DNA of 64,000 nucleotides from assembly GCA_946965045.2 (NCBI GenBank), contig OX337234.1, positions 3,100,001-3,164,000 on the forward strand, written 5' to 3'. This stretch comes from Epithemia pelagica (taxonomy: Eukaryota > Bacillariophyta > Bacillariophyceae > Surirellales > Surirellaceae). The notes below the pieces were generated by a model. The model saw only the letters and a list, made by a program, of their open reading frames with translations, was not told the DNA's origin and ran no database searches. This document shows, piece by piece, positions 56,347 through 64,000 of this stretch; within the stretch, counting starts at the first letter, position 1; each line of letters opens with the position of its first letter. Both the position numbers and the translations under genes were made by a program.

Positions 56347-56966
56347 CAACCTTTACCATTCCTCCTGATAGTGTGGATGCCGCCCTGCATGCAAAAATCA
56401 TTCATTTGGGTGGAACTGGACTCTTAACCAAGTTCGACGGTCCGCCATCAAGAGAATTGTTGAAGAGAGCCAAGGAACTGGGGCGGACCACCGTGTTTGA
56501 CCTGATTCTAGCGGATTCAAAGACGATTGATTTGGTGGAACCTCTATTGCCCTACATTGACTACTTTGTCCCATCCATTGTGGAGGCAGCCGTCATGGCT
56601 GGCCTTGAGGACAGTCGAGATGCACCTGCCATTGCCCAGTTTTTCAAATCAAAGGGAGCCAAGACTGTCATTTTGACCATGGACAAGGACGGAGTCTATG
56701 TCCATCCTGCACAAGACGAGGTGGCACCGTTTACCGTACCTGCGCACGAAATTTCAGTGGTCGATACCACCGGTTGCGGGGATAGCTTCACGGCTGGTGT
56801 GATTGTGGGAATCTCACAAGGATGGGACTTGCCGAAAACGATTCGGTTTGCCAATGCCGTTGCCGCACAAGTCGCCCAAGGATTAGGCTCGGATGGAAAT
56901 GGCAAACTATCTTCCCTGGAAAGTACGCTTGCGTTCATGGAGATAACGCCGCTCACAACAGCATGA

Positions 56967-57393
56967 AAGAAAGAATATCATATGAACGGTTTCAAACAAG
57001 TTCTCCTAGTAGAGGAGTACTCCTACCTTTCATTGTGCTATCCTCTGATGGGCATGGAACATGGAACAGGTAGTTTTGGTCCCCCTGAGGCGACAAATGG
57101 CCAGACTTGCGTCCTCTTGGCACACGGGACACACGAAACACTTTATTTAGTCCCGATCCTCGATTGACGTGCGAATCTTTGGACGTGCACCCTCGCGTGT
57201 TGTGCGCGTCTGCGTGCTGCGTGGTTTGTTCCGTTTGGGGGCGGCCAAGATCCACGACAAAGACACATCCTTTTTCCATTGATCTTCCATTGAGGGTGTC
57301 TCTCCATAATTCATCCTTCCACAAACTTTCTGTTTCATAACCAGACATCAGCACACCTCGTCCATCCCCAGTCGCTCTTCCCCTCTTCCAATA
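56967..57393. other. Intergenic with a perfect 12-bp palindrome
   Basis: AGGAGTACTCCT at 57013-57024 lies just after the kinase stop. The right end is the upstream region of the membrane protein gene. No gene seen. Confidence 0.5.
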
Positions 57394-58068
57394 ATGGTGA
57401 ATGACAGCAACCGATCCACATCGTCGTCCCCGAGGAGCAAATCCAATGGTTCCTCGTCCCGCGTCCGGGCGTCGAACTTGGCATCCAGTGCCATCAATGC
57501 ATCCATCAATGCACTCCCCATTATAAAAATGGCCAATCAAGTACCAGATGAAGAATTGCGTGAACGATTAAAGTCGCAATGGGAGTTTATCATCTTGACA
57601 TCAGCCTTTATGGCAGCCGTGGCCGTCACCTTTTTGGTAGCCAACGAACCCGAGGACAATCAATACGACACACTCTGGGAAGTTTTTGTCACGTTGAATG
57701 CCGCCTCCTTCATTTCCTTGATTGTGGCTGTGGTCCAATGCACATGCTTCTTGACCACCCTCATGATGTGTCCACCAGGCAAGGCGCAAGAGGCCCTGTC
57801 CAAACTACGGTTCGTGGAACCCTTTCCCAGTATTTTGCTCTTTGTCAGCATCTTGGCCTTTGCATCGTCGGTTCCTATTTACATGATTTTGCAGTTTGGT
57901 CATGCCACAAGCAGCTTTATCATTCACATTATTACCGCCGTGTTGGGATTGTCGGGAATTATGTTGTTTGCGTACAATATGGGAGTACAAGCCAGTCTGC
58001 TACAAGACGATGCAGGAGCCTATCCTGGTGGTGCTCCCCGAGAGACCTTTGCAGATGATGGACAATAG
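57394..58068 (+). CDS. Four-TM membrane protein, unknown
   Basis: 224 residues from the first ATG. The first ~45 residues are Ser/Asn-rich and basic (SSSPRSKSNGSSSRVR). Hydrophobic segments lie at about 65-83 (FIILTSAFMAAVAVTFLVA), 98-126, 144-166 (FPSILLFVSILAFASSVPIY) and 172-195. The soluble part between them is short, and the second segment is Cys-containing (VVQCTCFLTTLMMCPP). The C-terminus is soluble (DDAGAYPGGAPRETFADDGQ). Family not recognised; uniform four-TM topology with a cytosolic-type basic N-terminus suggests a small transporter-like or tetraspan protein. Confidence 0.75.
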   Translation: MVNDSNRSTSSSPRSKSNGSSSRVRASNLASSAINASINALPIIKMANQVPDEELRERLKSQWEFIILTSAFMAAVAVTFLVANEPEDNQYDTLWEVFVTLNAASFISLIVAVVQCTCFLTTLMMCPPGKAQEALSKLRFVEPFPSILLFVSILAFASSVPIYMILQFGHATSSFIIHIITAVLGLSGIMLFAYNMGVQASLLQDDAGAYPGGAPRETFADDGQ

Positions 58069-58718
58069 TTAGTACAAGGTAGTACTGTTCCTTCTCAAGA
58101 GGAAATGGAGAGTCTTTTATTAGCTTGCCCTCTCTGGAAGGTGCCTTTGAACGATTCGGAAATGAGATCCAGACTAGGTATTCTTTTGATGTATCGATCC
58201 AATAATTGGAGATAACTCCTAATTGTTGTGGTGATCCTCCCACTCATGACTTTCACCGCCCAATCGCCCATTCTCGGATTCATTTACTCGCTGCCATCAT
58301 CTCTTGAATCGCCCGACCCCTGTTTGGGGCGGTCCGAACCTGCTTTTGAAACCAGAGCGTCAATTGGTACTCCTACCTAGTACATTTCCTACGGTCTATC
58401 TCGATAGTCAATGTTTGTTACGTCTACTCCTACAGGAGTGTATTTGCAGGAAACACATAGACTCTACTAGGACATACAAGCTGAGTTCAGGGAGTATGTT
58501 CCTGACGTAGACCCCTCGTAGATTTAGTACCATAAAATATAATCCTCAATAGCGTTTGGCCTGACTAGTGAATGAAAGTGTCCGACTCGTGACAACCCAG
58601 TGTCTGAATAATAAATTTTTTATTCGTACCGTGATGTGTGACAGCTTCCGAACGCTAGAATTCCGTCGAAAATGATGAAAAAACGGTTGTTGTCTAACGA
58701 CCATGGTGAAGGGCCATC
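58069..58718. other. Intergenic, palindrome-rich
   Basis: Contains GGTACTCCTACCTAGTAC (about 58366-58383) and ACTCCT-AC-AGGAGT (58426-58439), and an AATAAATTTTTTATT stretch near 58607-58624. No gene seen. Confidence 0.5.
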
Positions 58719-58807
58719 CCAACCGCAAACGATGTTGCCGAGCTGCATCCGGACGCTTTAGGGTTTACTTGAAACACCCCCAACGGGGCAACATCGTTTG
58801 CGGTTGG
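58719..58807. repeat. Perfect 21-bp inverted repeat with 47-base loop
   Basis: Left arm 58719-58739 (starts CCAACCGCAAACGATG), right arm 58787-58807 is its exact reverse complement. It ends 12 bases before the ATG of the transposase-like gene, so it could form a hairpin in its leader. Confidence 0.92.
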
Positions 58808-58818
58808 CATCATCCTCA

Positions 58819-61800
58819 ATGACACGATCATCGGACCCAACCGACGAAACACAGTCTCGGATGGAACGAAGTTTATCTACGAAAGAGGTTCTTGACGTTT
58901 TCAAGACGCGATGCTCCCCAACCTCGTTTGGATACTGCGACAAGTGGATCCAAGACACCAACATTGTAGGATACATGAGCACTTGGTTGCCAGGACTGTC
59001 AACAACCAGACTGCATCTTGTTTTGTCTAAAGATGTTGTCCTTAAACTCTGTTTCGAAGCTGAGACGTCGGAACCAAACAAGTTTGGCTGGTACCGCCAC
59101 AAAGTCACAATCCAAAAGAAAAGATACACATTCTTTTATGTAAGCTCCGACACAACAACACGGCCAGTGATATTCGACGATCACCAAGAATGGCTGGAGG
59201 CTGCAGAAACGAACACGATTCGGCGGTCGGGACGAGCGAAGCCAACGAAGCAAAGGAACGAAGAGTCACCAGGGTTGCGTGAAGGCACGCTAAATACATC
59301 CAAGCAAGCAAGAAACACTTCAACTCCACCAGCAATCAAGAGCACTGCAACGCAGCAACATGGTCAACCGCCACAAATTGGAGACAGCCCTACCGAAATG
59401 CAAACGTCACCACCTCACGACAACACAAATCAGGTGCTTGTTGGAGCAATCCAACATCCTGAATTGGCCACAGACGAAATCGGCCATGACCATCCACAGA
59501 GTTTGCTGATTGGTTTTTCAGTTTTCAAGAGTGAGATGATCCAAGGTCTATCGCAACAAATGGAAAGCGCCTATTTTGATGAGCCAAGGAACCGTAGGCT
59601 CTTTGCCGGCAAATGCGATTCTCCAGGATCGTCAAAACGAAATCTTGAGCGATGGTTAGAAACCCTTGAAAGGGCCATTTCCAACGTGGAGGCACTTCCA
59701 AATGTGGTTAACAAGGGAGACATCTTCCCCCTCAACCAGGAACAGCAACAAAGGGTACTGCTCAAGGCAACGTATTTACAACTTTCTTATAAGATAGCGT
59801 TGCTTGATATGCCACACGGTCGTACATGGCTGAACTGCATAAGCGAAGCCATTAGCAAAATGGAACAGATTTATGGTGAAAAAGTAAAAAAACATCCCAA
59901 GACCATTGCTCGTTTTCACAGGTACTTTCGAGAAAACGACAGTTTCCCTCATCCCAACTACCACGTTCATATTGGGAAAGAGCCATCGCCCGTCTTATTC
60001 GTTCATATACCTGAAGCAAAGGTAAAGTTTGAATGCTGGGCAAAGGAAAACCTGAGCACTCTTACAACAGAGTCTGCTCTAATGTACCTGAGGACAACAT
60101 TGCTTCCGGATATGCATACCATGATCGTACAAGAGTGCATGGATACGAATGCAACGCCAGTATCGTACGAGGCCTTCTTGGCATCGATGAAGCTTTCCAC
60201 CATTTTGCAAAGCACAGCGTGGCGATGTATTGCTGCTGCAGGGTTCGTTTCAAGGAACACACGAAAACATACTTCACTGATCGACACGAAAATGCTGAGA
60301 ATGTTGCCCACAGAGCTGCTTTTGTCAAGAAGTACTTTAAGTGGGAAGAGCTGTCGTATCGGTGGGTGCAGCTCCCTACCGAGGATGCAATCAAACTTGA
60401 AAACGAAGGGAATGCGGGTAAGGAGAAGCTCTTGCCAAACAGCTTTGTATTTGAGTACACTGATGTAACAACAGGCAAGCAGATGCGGGAGTACCATGTT
60501 GATGCCTTCCCAAGCGAATTTGAACGGTACATCAAACCAGAAAACACAATTCACAATGGAAACTTGTCACACAGGTTTCCCTCCGACCGCAAACCTGTCA
60601 TCCTCATCGGCCAGGACGAATCGATCTACAAGCAGTTTTCCTTCTCGTCTAAGGCATGGTACACTAAAGATGGCGCAACTAAAATGCTGCCAAAGGATGA
60701 TGGACATGGGATGATGATCAGCGCTTTTGTAAGCCGATCATGGGGCTTCCTTATGAACGGAAACCCGTTGCTTGCTGCGAGTCTATTTCGGATTAATGAA
60801 CTCCGTCTACATGCGACACACAACAAATACGTCTCTACCGCTACCGAGGCTGCAGTGAACCTCAATGGTCACACTGCCAAGACTCCAATTACCAATGCCC
60901 AACCGTTCACTCGCTTTTTTGAATACGGAGCAGATAAAGAGGGATATTGGAATTATGAATACATGGCCTTGCAGTTGGAGGATATTGTCGATTGCCTGGT
61001 GGTCATGTTCCCCGCCCATGACTTTGTCTTTTTGTTCGACCAAAGCAGTGGTCATGGAAAACAACAATCCGATGGGTTAAATGCTCTGAACATGAATAAC
61101 GACTGGGGAGGAGCTGTTCCCAGCATGCGGGACACACAAATTATTGATCAAGCTTGCCTTGGCCCGTACAACCATGACGACAAACTACGAGTTGGTGACG
61201 TACAACACCTCGTCTATCAGGAGAACGATCGTGGTCCAGTTGCTAAAAAAGGCCATCGTCTCAATGACGCGCAGCGTGTCGCATCGAAGAATACACACCG
61301 AACTGGTAGAAAGAAAAAGCGCAACCTCACAAAGAAGGAGCTCATGGCAAAACTTGTCCGGGTCATGGGACCTGGAATGCAACGTTCATTTCAATCGAAA
61401 AATGCTGGTGAACTACAGGACCTTTGTAAACGCTCCAACATTGCAACGGTGATTGAAGATGATGTGATCGAGGAAGGCTGGATGAATGCTGCAAAAGGGC
61501 TCTTTCAAGTGTTATGGGAGCGGGGGTGGATAGACCCTAACAACATGATCAAGTACGTCAAGACAACCAGAGATGCATGGTTGGAAGCGGATAAGAAGAC
61601 TGTGAAAGAAGCCTATCAGGCGGACTACAAAAAGTACTCTATGGTTCATCTGATGAGCGAATGCTCCGATTTCAAGAACGAAAAATCTGCAATGGAGAAG
61701 CTGGCGGAAGACTTGTCTGAACGACATCGTTGCAGGATCAAGATTCTCGTATCGACCAAGTATCACTGTGAAATGGCCGGTGAGGGGATCGAGTATGGCT

Positions 61801-62132
61801 GGGGTTACTCAAAAAAAGTCTTTCGTGCTTTCTCACTGAATGAGAAGAAAGACAAAGCTGCCTTTTTACGATGTTTGACAGCGAGCCTGAAGAAAACAAC
61901 ACCCGAAATCATGCGGAAAATGTCAGCAAAGGCACGTCGCTATATGCTCGCGTACTTGTTATACGATCAAAATTCCAACAACAGAGACTATGCAGCTGCG
62001 GGCCTCTCGTATGCCGAAATTGAAAAGATGTCAAAAGCAATCAAGTGTCACCGATCCGCCTTCGACCAAGATCATGGCTTCATCTCACGTCTCTGGAGAG
62101 AAACGCAAGGATCTGGTGCAGTAGAAACCTGA
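58819..62132 (+). CDS. DDE-transposase-like protein, split by one frameshift
   Basis: One frame runs from ATG 58819 to 60468, a second from about 60235 to 62132; together they read as one ~1100-residue protein if a -1 shift occurs at 60240-60270 (near a TTCGT or an AAAA run). The first half has an N-terminal DNA-binding-like part and a linker; then KFECWAKENL and TAWRCIAAAGF. The second half continues FKEHTKTYFTDRHE and holds a DDE catalytic layout: QDES (first Asp), FLFDQSSGHGK (second Asp), and KYHCEMAGEGIEYGWGY (Glu), the last being like the PELNPIE block of Tc1/mariner and related fungal transposases. An indel (sequencing or real), programmed slip, or unseen intron could explain the split. 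Whether this is active or domesticated is unknown. Confidence 0.75.
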
Positions 62133-62541
62133 TCTAATCTCCATTTATCATCAAAATGCATGTAACTTTCTATTTATAACAGCAATCCATTTTATTGAAT
62201 GTATTTCTTGTCAGTTATTGGTATCAATGATCACTTCCGTGTTGCGTGCTCGTGTTGCGTGTTGGATTATCAGTTTGTAAGTACCTCGAAAATGTGAGAG
62301 AGCGAGAAAATGGACGATTTTCGGAGCAGACCTCGCGCGAAACACGCCTCCCTCTCCGAAAACGCGCACGCATCGCAAAACTGGCACGCAAATCCTTAAG
62401 TAACTCAGCCCACATACCAAAACTTCACCGTTTTTTAGTATGTGAGCTCAAGATTTTTTTTGGAATGTGAGCTGAGGGCTGAGGAGAATGCTGCGTTTCG
62501 TGTTTCTTGTGTTTCGTGTTTCGAGTTTTTGCGTTTCGACC
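62133..62541. other. Intergenic between the DDE-like and SET genes
   Basis: AT-rich then TGTTGCGTG-repeat DNA (about 62237-62265). No terminal inverted repeat matching the 58719 repeat was found. Confidence 0.5.
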
Positions 62542-63828
62542 ATGGGGAAACCAAGCCCTAAGAAACAGTATTCAAAAGCAGGCGCTCAAAAACGAGACAG
62601 CATGAGTGACAAAGGAAATCTTGACGCTCTTATACTTGCAATAGATGCAGCGGAAGAGCAGTCAGCCAAAGCAGCAGCGGCGCCCGAAGCAGCAGCAGCC
62701 GCAGCACCCGAAGCAGCAGCAACAGACGAAGCGACAACAACAAAGCACCATCGGTTTCTTTCGGATCAAGACTTTGCCGAAGTGAAGGATAAAAAGCTTG
62801 CAGATGTTCGGCGTGGCCATCCAGAGAAGGACCACAGCAAACAGTATTCGGAAACTCAAATGCGGCAGCTCCTCACCGATACGCGCACAGCGGACTACAA
62901 GAAAGGCGTCGTCGAGGAAGTGGAGAAACTCCCTTCTCGTTCTGGACGGGATCCAATCAGGACTTTCACCGAAGGCCTCAAGACGCTCTCCAAGATCAAA
63001 GACAGTGCTGTACTTGCCTGTGCTATAGGAGAGTATGTCTCACGGAAGATTTCGGCCACTTTTTCGGTCAAAGAAGCTCCAATTCGGAAGCCCGGTTCTG
63101 GCTTGCAAAAGGGGAAGATTGTGCCACTTTCGGGTGGAATGGGTCTCCCTGTCAAGAAGAACAGAAAACATACCTTCCCGATCGGCAAGCATGTCGGTTA
63201 CACATTTGCGAACAATCCGGTAGTCAAGATCTACCTTGGAAAAGTGCTTCTGTTTGAGGTGAAGGAGTCAAAACTCCCAGGCGCCGGGTTTGGCGTTTTT
63301 GCAGTTCGGACAATCAAAGATGGTGAAGTGATTGGCGCGTACACAGGAAACGACGTCACGTCTCGGACAGTTGTACCCAACGAGTACGCGATTCAGTTTG
63401 GACGTGACAATCGAAGGCTTCAAGCAGACAACGACGATCACTTCGGCATGGGGCTGCACTTAATCAACGACCACATACACCATCGGTACGGTACAGACAA
63501 TCCACCGGATGAATCGGATGATCAATACAACGTGAGAATCATGCCAAATCTTCTAGTCAAGGCAATCAAGCCGATCGAAAAGGGCGGCGAGCTGTCTTTG
63601 TTTTATTGTAGGAGTACTTGGTTTGTCGGGGAGTCTGTGCGTCGCCCCCCGGCCTTCGCTGTGGACTGTGGACCCGACGAGTCTTGGTCGCCGTGGGGTG
63701 ATCACCGGGAAATACTCACCCCCGCTGGGGGGTACACCGTAACCACAACAACAGATTTTTGTGCAATGAGCAAAGGAAACAATCGTAGAAATCATCATGT
63801 CGAGCGACGAGCAAGGAAACATGTCTGA
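62542..63828 (+). CDS. SET-domain protein
   Basis: Chosen start ATG 62542 (GACCATGGGG context, MGKPSPKKQYSKAG); an ATG at 62488 is also in frame. About 428 residues. An Ala/Glu-rich helical region is near residues 40-60, then a helical part with RRGHPEKDHSKQ. The SET-type fold starts near residue 245: ESKLPGAGFGVFAVRTIKDG, GEVIGAYTGND, then NEYAIQFGRDNRR, then HLINDH where methyltransferases usually have NHxCxPN, then GELSLFYCRS. The altered NH motif means cofactor or substrate binding may differ, so methyltransferase activity is uncertain. The last ~70 residues look unconserved and overlap the next gene by 32 bases in another frame, so the true end may be earlier. Confidence 0.7.
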   Translation: MGKPSPKKQYSKAGAQKRDSMSDKGNLDALILAIDAAEEQSAKAAAAPEAAAAAAPEAAATDEATTTKHHRFLSDQDFAEVKDKKLADVRRGHPEKDHSKQYSETQMRQLLTDTRTADYKKGVVEEVEKLPSRSGRDPIRTFTEGLKTLSKIKDSAVLACAIGEYVSRKISATFSVKEAPIRKPGSGLQKGKIVPLSGGMGLPVKKNRKHTFPIGKHVGYTFANNPVVKIYLGKVLLFEVKESKLPGAGFGVFAVRTIKDGEVIGAYTGNDVTSRTVVPNEYAIQFGRDNRRLQADNDDHFGMGLHLINDHIHHRYGTDNPPDESDDQYNVRIMPNLLVKAIKPIEKGGELSLFYCRSTWFVGESVRRPPAFAVDCGPDESWSPWGDHREILTPAGGYTVTTTTDFCAMSKGNNRRNHHVERRARKHV

Positions 63829-64000
63829 GCAAAGTGTTTGGGTCAAGGTCATCCGAAAAACGGGCGGAGACAATTATGAGGACCTCGGAGATCCGTTTCA
63901 GATAGTGCCGCGTCCGGCGAACGTGAGTCACTTGCGCGAGAAAGTCAAGGAAGAGGCGGCAAACAACCTTGCGCATGTTGACGCTAATGAACTCCTTGTG
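63797..64000 (+). CDS. Crinkler-type protein, header domain only, truncated by window end
   Basis: A frame from an ATG at 63797 is open to the window edge (68 codons). It reads SVWVKVIRKTGGDNYEDLGD, then PFQIVPRPANVSHLREKVKE, then NNLAHVDANELLV. This resembles the ubiquitin-like header of Crinkler proteins (beta strands, then LRExVKE and a final DAxEL). The ATPase and nuclease parts expected next lie outside. It starts inside the end of the SET gene, on the same strand. Start could also be the ATG at 63821. Confidence 0.6.
   Translation, partial: MSSDEQGNMSEQSVWVKVIRKTGGDNYEDLGDPFQIVPRPANVSHLREKVKEEAANNLAHVDANELLV

Larger units (their letters stand above)
45390..56966 (+). pseudogene. pfkB-family carbohydrate/nucleoside kinase gene split by the copia element
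   Basis: Exon 1 is 45390-45486 (METTTSDLYDFSAIGF...), intron GTAAGC..TTTAG, exon 2 from 45573. Exon 2 reads to the insertion point at 45848 (FFCPGTT) and resumes at 56347 (ATFTIPPDSVD), ending 56966. Without the element the frame is continuous over 330 residues. The N-terminal pfkB block is GGTAMVCGILGLKGQIVSQV and the C-terminal signature is DTTGCGDSFTAGVIVG, with Asp of GCGD as the catalytic base. The family phosphorylates sugars or nucleosides (ribokinase, adenosine kinase, fructokinase); substrate unknown. In this haplotype the protein should be truncated inside the LTR after LKYG. The other allele, if the genome is diploid, may be intact. Confidence 0.9.

Overview
The window looks like nuclear DNA of a photosynthetic stramenopile, most likely a pennate diatom. 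Evidence: a ferredoxin-type nitrite reductase and a membrane fatty-acid desaturase each carry an N-terminal signal-like presequence of the kind used for diatom plastids; there is a secreted PSxxPS wall-type protein, a type I metacaspase, Crinkler-type proteins and a Ty1/copia element with the very long single gag-pol ORF seen in diatom elements. Genes are compact, introns few and short (GT..AG), low-complexity Q/T/S tracts are common, and both strands are used.

Layout. 1-12.7 kb: host genes, including the 3' end of an unknown gene, two members of a small family with a YYRxQVxEDLR motif (1956-2642 and 9900-10790), a linker-histone/FKBP fusion (3808-4614), a membrane protein (5186-5803), a tandem pair of paralogues with a shared basic block (6343-6864 and 7671-8507), and a kelch protein (11510-12718). 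13.3-31.7 kb: a rearranged duplicated region. It contains an apparently intact nitrite reductase (15365-17612), two broken copies of it (25.24-25.75 and 30.89-31.68 kb), two sulfotransferase-like genes (13.74-14.81 kb, with no visible start; 24.05-25.20 kb, frameshifted), an intact desaturase (19447-20901) and an eroded desaturase 3' end (13296-13470). A pseudouridine synthase (22029-23810) and a two-exon, 1408-residue repeat protein (25936-30240) sit among them.

31.8-45 kb: a Crinkler/RHS-like ATPase-nuclease gene with an in-frame stop, a metallothionein-like Cys-rich protein, an AAA ATPase with a nuclease-like C-terminus, a small secreted protein, a three-exon metacaspase and the PSxxPS protein. 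45.4-57 kb: a pfkB-family sugar/nucleoside kinase gene split by a complete 10.5-kb copia LTR retrotransposon. The two 769-bp LTRs look identical, there is a 5-bp target duplication (GACAG), and the empty site reads through in frame, so the insertion is very recent.

57.4-64 kb: a four-TM protein, then a same-strand series that may belong together: a perfect 21-bp inverted repeat, a DDE-transposase-like protein split by one frameshift, a SET-domain protein, and the start of a Crinkler protein (header domain) that runs off the window. This series is the best candidate here for an undescribed mobile or selfish unit. No tRNA, rRNA or CRISPR array was seen. Gene calls rest on reading the sequence only; no database search was possible.
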